From VRUE01 sp963753245 (GTDB taxonomy: Bacteria > Actinomycetota > Thermoleophilia > Solirubrobacterales > 70-9), in assembly GCA_963753245.1 (NCBI GenBank), contig CAVWBK010000007.1, positions 1-64,000 of the forward strand: a DNA stretch of 64,000 bases, given 5' to 3'. Position numbers and translations under genes: made by a program. The notes under the pieces are model-generated. The model made no database searches, was not told where the DNA came from, and was given only the letters and a program-made list of their open reading frames with translations. This document shows, piece after piece, positions 26,701 to 34,550 of this stretch (position 1 is its first letter; every line of letters starts with the position of its first letter).

Positions 26701-27325
26701 AGTCGACCGCCGTGCGGCAGGGGTTGAAGAAATCTGCCAACAGGGTGCTGGCGATATGGGGGGTCTGGTTGAGGTGCGACGACCAGTCGAGCGGTTCGTA
26801 CTTGTCGATTCGGGCGTTTTCTTCCCCGTAATTGTGAGTCACGTAGATGCTTCCATGGCTGTCTACCGCGACGCCGCACGGGGGAGAGTACGTTTCGGTG
26901 TAATTCGTGATCGGCTTTGCTTCTGCGCCGGACGGGAGGAAGACTTTGACACCCCATTCCGGTTCGTAACTCTGCCCGACGTAGATCACGCCCTGGTTCG
27001 GGCCGCCTGAGTTGTCCACAGCGACCTCTCGACATTCTTCTTCGCACGGGAGGGTGATCGTGTTGGACCCGAGGGACGAAAAGTTGGAGGGCTGACCGGT
27101 GGCGTCGAATTTCTCCAAAGAGCCGGCCGTGGTCAGGGCATAGACGCTTCCGCTGCTGTCGTCGACAGCAAGGCCCATCGGCTGACCGGCAACCGGAAAT
27201 GTTGATTCGTACTGATGGACGTAGGCGGCCTGCGCGGCCGGCGCTCCGGAGGCGAACGCCACGCAGGTCTGCAGAAGGACGGCCGCGGCGCAGACGGCCG
27301 GCTTGCGGAGCTTGCCGAAGGACAT
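23699..27325 (-). CDS. Giant-operon gene 2: 1208-residue secreted propeller/fibronectin-like protein
   Basis: Its ATG directly follows the TAA of the upstream gene (TAAATG). Signal peptide: VCAAAVLLQTCVAFASGA. Domains in order: NHL-type propeller (about 40-330; LAVDDSSGSVYAL, VAVDSHGSIYVTHN), two fibronectin-III-like repeats (about 340-530), the DCRAYELVTPGN block near 545, a PD40/TolB-like propeller (about 600-1150) and a Lys/Arg/His-rich tail (HKGKRGRHKSGRRHQKG). Paralogous with gene 4, which carries an extra NHL segment. Repeated Tyr-rich edges (TTYHFRAVVHTE) mark the fibronectin-like modules. Extracellular; function unknown. It overlaps the next gene by eight bases, implying coupled translation. 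Confidence 0.88.
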   Translation of the reverse strand: MSFGKLRKPAVCAAAVLLQTCVAFASGAPAAQAAYVHQYESTFPVAGQPMGLAVDDSSGSVYALTTAGSLEKFDATGQPSNFSSLGSNTITLPCEEECREVAVDNSGGPNQGVIYVGQSYEPEWGVKVFLPSGAEAKPITNYTETYSPPCGVAVDSHGSIYVTHNYGEENARIDKYEPLDWSSHLNQTPHIASTLLADFFNPCRTAVDSNGDAYVQVGSGSEARNKLHRFSFEAFGEPNLGVPGKTSTILDPHSTYAAIDVENDDLYSDRETEIARFDSTGALVETFTSAHTTSSHGVAINGDTKTVYASNEETGDVSIYKKALSPEINHLRAVTGPETVTFSAEVDPAGAGEVVGCTFEYSLEGESTYTSVPCDQATPYQTATEVTATVNGLTNGATYQYRLTATNAQAAGSSSARTFVIKPPGLEGVYSSKLGETTATLDARVNSFGAPIEYFFEYGPTAQYGSVAPVLPGEIVGGEGPTVVTADLTGLQQHTTYHFRAVVHTELGTVTSDDQTFNFFPPQCPNSLVRQQTGGDFLPDCRAYELVTPGNQGNIIINPGILTPSSAYATDPARFSFAGYAGGITGTEPVDGLGPDTYVSTRTNLGWVTTLPAIKGNEGSTIGGVSGAVGDVGLDKFFDFSGLAQFGPLGQAIREVNLPFTWSADGSFLGRWPPVGSAIPHAEFTNGFFQPSPDFSHLAFSSSNVRFAPGGLLSAPGSAYDYDTNAGTIQVISKLPNGDDIPQEASIASWPGEERERERFEQNEVIMFPGIANPDSVDYPDTTKNPAKVNPGISTDGSRILMSVSSEPYEHFTSYEHLPSVHLYMRVNDAVTYDVSKGAGAQYIGMTANGSKVFFISKEQLTPDDHDTSADLYMWSLATDQLTRLSSGSGGTGDTDACNASWTSQCDVQAIKINGMITDTSIGSEDGSIYFYSPEQLDGEKGVAGGQNIYLYRAGAIHFVATAEASRMDVSPDGAHMAFVTNNRLTSYDNKEFGEMYSYEPATDKLICVSCNPTGEPPTGNAEGSVKTGLFMSNDGRTFFYTPDALVPKDTNKLHDVYEYADGRPQLITTGTGSHDHTLNQSGGTRSRAGFEGVSADGVNVYFATYETLVPSDENGEFVKLYDARSNGGFPITSPAQPCVAADECHGPGSSPAPATGIISNGELGSGGNFENRSRRATPHKGKRGRHKSGRRHQKGQHRRHNQRRKDA

Positions 27326-28417
27326 TTAGCGCCCCCTCCCGTGATGCTTGTGGGCATGGGGCTTGCGGTGATGCTTTTTGTGGGGTTTCCGCAGGCATTT
27401 CCTGTGCCGCAGGACCTGGCCCTTGTGGCAGGACGGAGTCGGCGGGAGGGGTGGCGCGATTTCGGCTGGCGCGGTCGTGAACATCTGGTCGGGACTCACC
27501 GCGGTGCCGACCTCGTTCGACGCGACCAGGCGGTAGTGGTAGGTCGTGCCGGGCTGGAGACCGGTGAGGTCGGCCGAGGCACTGTGGAGGTTGTCGTCAG
27601 CTGCCAGGGGACCGCTTGCAGCTGTGTTGGAATCGTAGGCTTCCGCGGGTCCGTATTCGAAGTGATATGTCGTCTGGCTGAGGCTCGGCTCGATACTTCC
27701 CGAGATCGTGGCCGAGGTGCGGGACACGTCCGACGGGCTGCCAATCAACACTTTGGGCGGGCCCTGAGTAGTAAAGGTCTGGTCGGGTCCGTAGCTGACG
27801 CCGGCGAAGTTCACGGCGACCACGCGGTAGTGGTAGGTCGCATGAGGCTCCAAGCCGGTAACGATGCTACTCACCGGGTGATCGACGTCGTCTTCTGGCA
27901 GCGGCGCGCCAGGGATCGTGCTGGAGCCATATGACGGTTCGATTCCGTACTGGAAATAGACGACGGTCTGCCCGAATCCCGGCATGACCGCAGTGGCCAG
28001 GGTTGCCTGATCTGCGCTTATCGCCGATGCCGAGGTCTCCGTCACCGTCGGTGAGTTCGGCACCGTGGTGAACGTCTTATCCGCCCCGAAGATGACACCG
28101 GTCGGGCTGGAGGCGACGATGCGGTAGTGGTAGGTCGTCCCGGGAGACAGGCCTTCGATTTCTGCACCCGCCGGGTATACGGCGATGTCGGCGCCCACGG
28201 GCACGCTCTCAGGGGTACTCGCTCCGTAGCCCGTGGTCAGACCGTATTCGAAGTGATAGGTTGTCGATCCCGTTTCCTGCGGGTTGATGGTCCCTCTGAG
28301 TTCCGCCGAGTCCGTCGCCAGTTTGAGCACAGGCTTGTAGTCGACCGCGGGAAGCTGCGGGGTTCGGAAGATCCTATCCGGCGTCGCGGTGCTTCCGGAT
28401 GAATTCGCCGCCACCAA
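27326..28417 (-). CDS. Giant-operon gene 1, C-terminal part: fibronectin-III-like repeats and basic tail
   Basis: 363 codons, three to four fibronectin-III-like repeats. Each unit carries a YHFEYG motif, a GLxPGTTYHYR motif and a DKTFTT or DQTFTT end, the same module as in genes 2 and 4. The chain ends in SCHKGQVLRHRKCLRK followed by a His/Lys/Arg-rich tail. This is not an independent gene: it lacks a signal peptide and continues the frame interrupted at about 28430-28920. With 28837-30333 it makes one protein of about 1000 residues. The stop TAA abuts the ATG of gene 2. Confidence 0.75.
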   Translation of the reverse strand: MVAANSSGSTATPDRIFRTPQLPAVDYKPVLKLATDSAELRGTINPQETGSTTYHFEYGLTTGYGASTPESVPVGADIAVYPAGAEIEGLSPGTTYHYRIVASSPTGVIFGADKTFTTVPNSPTVTETSASAISADQATLATAVMPGFGQTVVYFQYGIEPSYGSSTIPGAPLPEDDVDHPVSSIVTGLEPHATYHYRVVAVNFAGVSYGPDQTFTTQGPPKVLIGSPSDVSRTSATISGSIEPSLSQTTYHFEYGPAEAYDSNTAASGPLAADDNLHSASADLTGLQPGTTYHYRLVASNEVGTAVSPDQMFTTAPAEIAPPLPPTPSCHKGQVLRHRKCLRKPHKKHHRKPHAHKHHGRGR

Positions 28418-28836
28418 GCGATAGTGATAGTAGGACTTCGGCAGGAGCCCAGTGAGACTCGCTTCGACATGCTGCGCACCGGTCCCGAACCCTTGTCTTC
28501 ACCCGGCGGTACCGCGGTGACCTGCCCGTAAGTTTCGGTTGCGCCCCATTCGAAATAGTAATCAGTGTCGGTGCTGTCCCCGGTCCATGTCCCGGTCAGG
28601 GTCGCACTGTTCCCGCGCAGGTTGGTCAGCGAAGCGGTCAGGTCCGCCACGGCCGGAAGGGTGGAAAAGGTCCGCTCCGCAGCGGCGCTGGTGCCTCCCG
28701 CGTTTTCCGCGACGACCCGGTAGTGGTAGGTCACGCAGGTTCCAGGCCGCTGATCGTCGTAAACACGCTCTGCGACCCGGCTCCGGATCCGTTGTCGTCA
28801 CCCGGCGCCGGAGCTGTTGATTCCCGTAGGCGGTGC
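28418..28836 (-). pseudogene. Giant-operon gene 1, frameshifted middle segment
   Basis: Two fibronectin-like modules are recognisable but spread over three frames: DTHYYFEWG-like and GDDNGSGAGSQSVFTTISG near 28740-28890, then TYHYRVVAENAGGTSAA to DYYFEWGATETYG near 28500-28734, then AANSSGSTATPD from 28417. At least three single-base changes are needed to join them. They cluster within 450 bases of repetitive sequence, so assembly or read error is possible as well as true decay. Confidence 0.7.
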
Positions 28837-30333
28837 TCAGGCCCCATTCGAAGTAGTAGTGCGTGTCCTGGCCGTTGCCGACGTAACTTGCATTGAGCGT
28901 TGCTGCTGCTTTCCGAGGTTGGTGGCAGGATCGGTTGCGAGGTCCTGCACGTGGTGCGGGACAAAGGTCTGATCCACGCCGATGTTGGTTCCCGTCGCGT
29001 TTTCCGCTTTGACCCGATAGTGATATTGAACCTCGGGGCTCAGGCCCGGCAATTCGGCGCTCACCGCCGCGACGCCGGAATATTCGGTCGGTGGTTCGCA
29101 GGGAACCGAGCTGCCGTAGCTCATGCTGGTCCCGAATTCGAATGTGCAGCCGGTGACGTTGCCGCCTCCTGCCGGATCAATGGTCGCGTGAACCGTCGAT
29201 CCACTGACGCCTTCCGTTTTGACATCGGGGATGATTCCCGATGGCGGGAATGTGCGGACTCGCAGTTCGAAGCGTTCGAGGCCGTAGTTGTATGCGCCCC
29301 CTACGGAGTAGAAGGCCCCGGTCGATTCGTCCACCGCGACGCCACCTTCCCGATCCGCACCTTCGCCGACTGTCTCAATCGGTTCGCCGTCGGCGTTGTA
29401 CGCCGAACGACCCAGGTAGAGAACTTCGTGGCTGGAATCAAAGAGTGGCCCACCCGGTGGAAGTTCGAGGATCGAGTGATAGTCGCTGGCTGCGCTGTAG
29501 CGCCACAGGCGCCCTTCGTTGCCATTGGAGGGGTTGCGGCCGGCTACATATGCGTCATCGTTGTTTGTGTTGAAGGCGAAGGAGCAGGGGTCACCGATGC
29601 CGGAGACCGGGATTTTCTTCCCTGTCGGGAGGCCGTCGGGTCCATACTCGAGGAGGGTGCTCGAGACTCGATCGGCCACCCACACATAACCTTCGGAGTC
29701 GACGGCCACCCCAAAGCACTGGCGGGCGGGGATTTCGACCGGGAATTCGCCGCCCAGAGCCTGCCCGTTCGACTTGAAGCCGTAGAGCTGGGAGTTGCCA
29801 TTACCCCGTTCGGCAATCGCAAGGTAGTAGATGTTGCCCGCGTTGGGGCCGTTGGAGTTGTCAACGACGACCTCTCTGGTGACGTTGTTGCCACCCCCGT
29901 TGGGCACCCGGAGCGGAAAGTTACCGCCAAGCGGCGCGTTCGAGTTGGACAGGTCAAATCCGTAGATGTGGAGCGGTTCGCCCCTTATCGCTTCTTCTTC
30001 GTCGAGCAGGTAGAGCTTCTGATTGGCCTGGTCGATGGCGAGGCTGCTGGCGTATATCCCGAAGAACGACGAAGAGGTTCCGTCCGGGCCGAATTCTTCG
30101 CTCGGCGCGCCCGCATGCAGATAGGCAGCGGATGCCGACCCTGCGCCGAGCGTCAGGATTCCGACCATGAGGCACAAGGCGAGGGTGGCGATCGAGCGGC
30201 GCGATACCCCAGCGCGCTCGGGAGCGAACACTCGCGACTGCAAACGCGTAGCCCCCAACCCCGTTGACGTTTGCTTCAATGAACTGCTCCCCGTTAGTCC
30301 CTCTGCGCCGTGCGGAGAAGGGCTGTTGCCCAT
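28837..30333 (-). CDS. Giant-operon gene 1, N-terminal part: secreted NHL-propeller/fibronectin-like protein
   Basis: 498 codons. After an N-terminal extension a signal peptide is clear (IATLALCLMVGILTLGAGSA). An NHL-like propeller follows (about 85-390; SLAIDQANQKLYLLD, FGVAVDSEGYVWVADR, GVAVDESTGAFYSVGG), then the first fibronectin-like module (TFEFGTSMSYGS-type, VQYHYRVKAENATG). The frame breaks at about 28900 and continues in the segments downstream. The start is uncertain: ATG 30333 has no obvious ribosome binding site, whereas TTG 30279 is preceded by GGGGAG at eight bases. First gene of the operon, behind the promoter at 30411-30440. Confidence 0.78.
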   Translation of the reverse strand: MGNSPSPHGAEGLTGSSSLKQTSTGLGATRLQSRVFAPERAGVSRRSIATLALCLMVGILTLGAGSASAAYLHAGAPSEEFGPDGTSSSFFGIYASSLAIDQANQKLYLLDEEEAIRGEPLHIYGFDLSNSNAPLGGNFPLRVPNGGGNNVTREVVVDNSNGPNAGNIYYLAIAERGNGNSQLYGFKSNGQALGGEFPVEIPARQCFGVAVDSEGYVWVADRVSSTLLEYGPDGLPTGKKIPVSGIGDPCSFAFNTNNDDAYVAGRNPSNGNEGRLWRYSAASDYHSILELPPGGPLFDSSHEVLYLGRSAYNADGEPIETVGEGADREGGVAVDESTGAFYSVGGAYNYGLERFELRVRTFPPSGIIPDVKTEGVSGSTVHATIDPAGGGNVTGCTFEFGTSMSYGSSVPCEPPTEYSGVAAVSAELPGLSPEVQYHYRVKAENATGTNIGVDQTFVPHHVQDLATDPATNLGKQQQRSMQVTSATARTRTTTSNGA

Positions 30334-30410
30334 CCGAGCCGCGTAGCCCAGCCGATTTCCGGGTTTACGGGAAGTCCCACCCCCGTCTCACCTCCCTGGT
30401 GAGCGCCACA

Positions 30411-30440
30411 AAGTTACACCACAGAGTCTATTGCTGTCAA
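30411..30440 (-). promoter_or_regulatory. Sigma-A-type promoter of the giant operon
   Basis: On the minus strand TTGACA (30440-30435), an 18-base spacer and TAACTT (30416-30411). The -35 hexamer is perfect. Transcription would start near 30404, about 70 bases before ATG 30333. No other promoter of this quality is seen inside the operon. Confidence 0.65.
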
Positions 30441-30542
30441 GGGGCTTGTGATTTTGGGTACTCGAGGCCTCTGGTTTTTCGCTTGTTTATGGGGCGAATG
30501 GGCCATGAAGATAGCCAAAGGGAAACCGTTGCGTATCTGAAA

Positions 30543-31854
30543 ATGGGAGGGAAACCAGCGCCTATCCGGAGGGCTAGTCTGGCTCGCCGCAATGGTGATG
30601 ACGCCCTGGGGGGACTCGGATTCGCTGCGGGAGCGAAGGCTGCGGCCGGGCCCCGGCCGGGCGCGCTCGAGGTCGAGCAGAACCAGCGCGAGCGCCTCTT
30701 CGGGGCGATGATCGCGCTGGTCTCGGAGAAGGGCTACGTGCTGACCACGCTGAACGACCTGGCCGAGTCTCGGGCGTCTCCAGCCGCAGCCTTCTACCAG
30801 CTGTACGACAGCAAGCAGGCGATCTTTGAGGCGACGCTGCAGACCGTGATCGGGCTGGCCGCGGCGCTGGCGACCCAGGTCGGCAACCACCCCGAGCTGG
30901 GCGGTTGGGAAGAGCGCGCCCGCGCCGGCTCGCACGCGTTCGCGGAAATGGTGGTGGTGCAGCCGGCCGCGGCGCGGCTGGTCCTGGTCAGGGGTTCGGG
31001 CGGGCCCCGAGGTGGCGGCGCCGCTGGAAGCGGCGATCGCGGGCTTCGAAACGCTGGCACAACATCTGGCGGCGCAGTCCCCCGAGCGTGCCGAGATGCC
31101 GGTGGAGATGATCGGCGCCTACACCGGGGCGATCGAGGAGATCGTCCGCATGCCGCTCCTGGCCGGCGAGGAGGACGAGCTGCCGGACCTGATCGATGCC
31201 TCTGGGACCTGATCGGCACCATCGCCCGCCGCCGGAGCCCCTGCGCTTGGTGGGCCGGGCCGCCGCGGTGAGCGCGGAAGGCCTCGAGGCGCACGACAAC
31301 GCCGAGCGGGTGATTCGTGCTCTGGCGATCGAGGTCGCCGAGCGCGGCTACAAGGACACGACTGTCGCGAACATCCTCGCGCGGGGCAAGATGTCCGCCA
31401 CCACGCTGTACTCGGTCTTCGCCGGCAAGGAGGAGGTGATGCGGGCAGCGATCGACTCCGCCGGGGCGCAGATGGGAGCCGCGATGACCACCGCTGTCCG
31501 GCGATCGCCGGACTGGTCGAGCTCGGTGCGGGCGGCAATCGGGGCGCTCTTCAACTTCCTCGCCTCGCGCCCTGCCCTGGCCCGCGTGATGCTCGAGGAA
31601 GCCTACGTCGCGGGGCCGGCGGCGCTCCAGCGGCGGGTCGGCTACCTGGAGCCGTTGGAGAGACTGATCAAGGAAGGGCCGGCGGACAGCGCGGAGGCGG
31701 AGCCGATCACCGCAGAGCTGATCGCCGGGGCTTCGACACCCTGGGAAGGTGGTCAATCCGTGCCGGCGGCGCCGGAGCGCTGCCCGGGCTGGCGCCGCTC
31801 TGCACCTATCTGGCACTGGCACCATACGTGGGGGCCGAGCAGGTCTGCGCCTGA
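30543..31854 (+). pseudogene. Double-TetR regulator, copy 1, multiply frameshifted
   Basis: Two complete TetR units lie head to tail in what was one protein of about 436 residues. Unit 1: NQRERLFGAMIALVSEKGY, then FYQLYDSKQAIFEATL (helix-turn-helix), followed by a ligand-binding domain. Unit 2: EGLEAHDNAERVIRALAIEV, then GKMSATTLYSVFAGKEEV, and a second ligand domain ending LCTYLALAPYVGAEQVCA and TGA at 31854-ish. Frameshifts are visible near 31005, 31195-31260 and 31732. No intact product can be made. Divergent from the giant operon with about 100 bases between the operon promoter and the first codons, so it may once have regulated that operon. Confidence 0.75.
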
Positions 31855-32177
31855 CGGCGAGAGTGGTGATGGGGGCCGGGGCGTGTGGAGTGGGTGAGCG
31901 CGACGCCGGGGTACCGCAGTGAGACGACGGCGCCTACCAGCGGCGTGACGTTGCCCACTGCCAACCGAAAAAGACAAACCTCAGCACCTACAAGAACACT
32001 ACCGCGTTGCCGCGTCCGAATTGGCGCTGGGGGCCCGATTGGGCTTGGCGTAGATATAAAAATACCTATACATTTGTTGTATGTTTTGCTGGGGCAGGGA
32101 GAAAGATAAAACTACTACGTATCTGTAAAAAGGACCGGACGGGGAGAGTACCGAGCGGACTAGCCTCTCGCTGCGGG
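31855..32177. other. Intergenic between the two double-TetR copies
   Basis: AT-rich near 32050-32120. Holds an inverted repeat ATACA-TTTGT-TGTAT at 32068-32082, which could be an operator for the following regulator, and TATAAA/TATACA boxes. No gene seen. Confidence 0.45.
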
Positions 32178-33511
32178 ATGGTCGCTACGCCGTGGGGGGA
32201 CTCGGATTTGTTGCGGGACCGCAGGTTGCGGCCCGAGGGGTGTACCCCGCGCGGAGGTCGCCCTGAAACCAAGGCGAGCGACTGTTTGCGGCGTTGGTCG
32301 GGAGCCGTGCCTCAAAAGGGCTACTCAGGCGACCACGTGGATTGACCTGGCGCGGATCTCTTAAGTCTCGAGCCGCTCCTTCTACGAACTGTTCAAGGAC
32401 AAGCACGAGTGCTTCATCGCCGCGCTGGAAGCGATGATCCGGGCCGCGATTGGCTACGCCGCGCAGGTGGGGTATGAGCGCGGCGCTCCTCCTCCTGTCC
32501 GCTGCGAACGAGAGCTGGGAGGCAGCTGGCGGAGCAGGGTTTCGACTCCTTCGCGGTGATGGTGGCGGCGCAGCCGGGCGCGGCGCGGATGGCGCTGATC
32601 GAGTCCGACGCGGCCGGCCCCCACCCGCTGGAATTGATCGAGAACGCGATGTCTGGATTCGAATGGCTGGCGAAGCAAACGCTGGAACAGTTCCCTAAGC
32701 GGGCGGGAATGCCGGATGACCTGATCAGGGCGCACATCTTCGGCGCGATGCGGGAAGTTGCATCGGCGCGACTGCGGCAGGGTCGCGAGGCCGAGCTGCC
32801 GGGGCTGCTCGACGCCCAGCCGGAGCTTGATCCGCTCCTCACCGCCCACCGTCCGAGCCGCCGCCAGATCGTCGGATGGATCTCGGGACCCCGGGAGGAA
32901 GGTCTCGAGGCGCACGACAACGCCGAGCGAGTGATCCGGGCCTTCGCGATCGAGGTCGCCGAGCACGGCTACCGGCGGACCACTGTCGACGACGTGATCC
33001 GACGGGGCAAGATGTCCGCCACCACGCTCTACGACGTCTTCGGCAACAACAGTGTATGTCTCTTATAGGCGCTGATCGACAGCGCCCGGGCGCAGATGTA
33101 CGTGGTGGCGGTGCCACCGGTTGGAACGGGCACCCCGACTGGCCGACCGGTATGCGGACTGGCTGACGGGGCGTGTCCTTAGCTTCCTCGCCTCGCGGCC
33201 GGCCTTGGCCCGGCTGGTGATGGTCGAGCTCTTCTCCGCGGGGCCGGTGGCGGTGGAATGGAGGGCAGAAGCGATGGCTCTGGGGCGGGCGCTGGTCGCA
33301 CGCGGCTTCGAGCTGGCGGCGGAGACGCCGCGCGGATCGCGCCGGAGATGATCGGCGGCGGGCAGTACACGTTGGCCTATCGCCACATTCGCGAACAGGG
33401 GCCGGCGTCGCTGCCGAGGGGGGTGCCGATCTTCACCTACATCGCGGTAGCTCCATTCATCGGAACGGAGGAGGCCTGCCTCGTCGCGAACGAAGGGCGG
33501 GACAGGCGCGC
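32178..33511 (+). pseudogene. Double-TetR regulator, copy 2, decayed
   Basis: Same architecture as copy 1. Unit 1 is interrupted by a stop inside the helix-turn-helix (LARIS-stop-VSSRSFYELFKDKHECFI), then a frame change near 32490; the ligand domain resumes at MMVAAQPGAARMALIESD. Unit 2 reads EGLEAHDNAERVIRAFAIEV and GKMSATTLYDVFG and then ends early (NNSVCLL-stop, 33068); the remaining C-terminal domain continues in other frames (RVLSFLASRPALARLVMVEL to SLPRGVPIFTYIAVAPFIG). The 5' leader also resembles that of copy 1 (gtggggggactcggat-type segment), so this is a tandem duplication. The IS982-like element inserted just past its 3' end. Confidence 0.72.
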
Positions 33512-33515
33512 CTAG

Positions 33516-34490
33516 AGGCTTGATGCGGGTTCACCGCCCGTCGTAGGCGGCGAGTGCCCGCGCCGGCCTGCCGATCAGGGTGTTCACATAGATCCCGAGG
33601 GTCAGCGCCAGCAGCCGCTGCGCGATGCGCTGAAGGAGCCCGCCGGGCGTCTTCGCGAGGTGGGTCTTCCAGGCGCATCTGTCGCTTAAGGGTCGAGAAG
33701 ACCGACTCGATGACGAGCCGGACCCGCGCTTTGGCGACCTCTCCCGGCGGCCGCTCGCCGAGGCGATGCATATCGGCAGTGACCAGCTCCACACCGACCG
33801 CCTCCATCGAGGCGCGGTACTCACGGCCCCAGAAGCCACCGTCGGCGAACAGCAGGGCGCCAGCCTGCCCGGCCGCGAGTCGCAGCGCGCATTCGCGCTC
33901 TTCACCGGTCTTGGGGCCGACCAGGTCATAGCCGACCGGCACGCCCCTGGGATCGCAGAAGAGCACCAGCCTCATCCCCCACACGAAACGGCTCTTGGAG
34001 GGACAGCGACCGTAGGCGGCGTGCCCTGCGAAGGCGCTGCGCTCAGCGCAGCCGGGATAGTTGGCGCAGTCGATCAGGGTCCCGTCGACCAGTCGGACCC
34101 GGCCTTCGGCGACCAACTCGGCGAGCATCATCTGCACCGCGGTGATCTGTGGCGTCAACCGCCGTGGGCGGCGGTTGAACTGCGACTGGCCGGGCAGCTG
34201 GGGAAACCACCCCGGCAAGAGGCGCCCGATCAGGCCGAGGAACTGACGATCAGAGGGGATTCCGAGGGTCGCCTGAGCGACCGCGAGGGCGATCATCTCC
34301 TGGTCGCTGACCTTGCCCGCCGGGCCCGAGCGAGGGATCGGTAGCGAGTCCGCGAACACGTAGACTGCGACAACAAGGGTCTCCAGCGATGCTGTCATCT
34401 CGTGCTCCAATCACGAGGTTGCAGGGCTGGAGGCCCTTTCTCTGTCTCGGGCCGGTGATCCTGCCCGCTGGGCGAACCCGCATCAAGCCT
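33516..34490 (-). mobile_element. IS982-like insertion sequence with intact ends
   Basis: Body of 975 bases bounded by 20-base inverted repeats with one mismatch: left aggcttgatgcgggttcacc (33516-33535) and right ending in the complement (34471-34490). CTAG flanks both sides (33512-33515, 34491-34494) and is the likely target duplication, although it is palindromic. It encodes one transposase. It landed at the end of the second double-TetR relic. Confidence 0.85.
33531..34398 (-). pseudogene. IS982-type DDE transposase with one frameshift
   Basis: The N-terminal frame runs from ATG 34398 (TTG 34410 also possible) to about 33665: KVSDQEMIALAVAQATLGIP, QFNRRPRRLTPQI, VRLVDGTLIDCANY with the first Asp, SKSRFVWGMRLVLFCDPRG, LLFADGGFWGREYRA with the second Asp, VIESVFSTLKRQM with the Glu. 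The reading then shifts to HLAKTPGGLLQRIAQRLLAL and TLGIYVNTLIGRPAR, ending at TGA 33531 inside the left inverted repeat. One base change would restore a full protein of about 288 residues, so the copy may be recently inactivated, translated by programmed frameshifting, or misread. Confidence 0.82.
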
Positions 34491-34550
34491 CTAGTCGAAG
34501 TAGCGCTGGCCCTGGTACCTCTTCCCTGTCACCGTGCGCTACGGAATGTT

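Noticed and set aside
28900..30267. 455-codon plus-strand frame opposite operon gene 1
   Set aside because: Shadow frame; the minus strand encodes a signal peptide and NHL blades.
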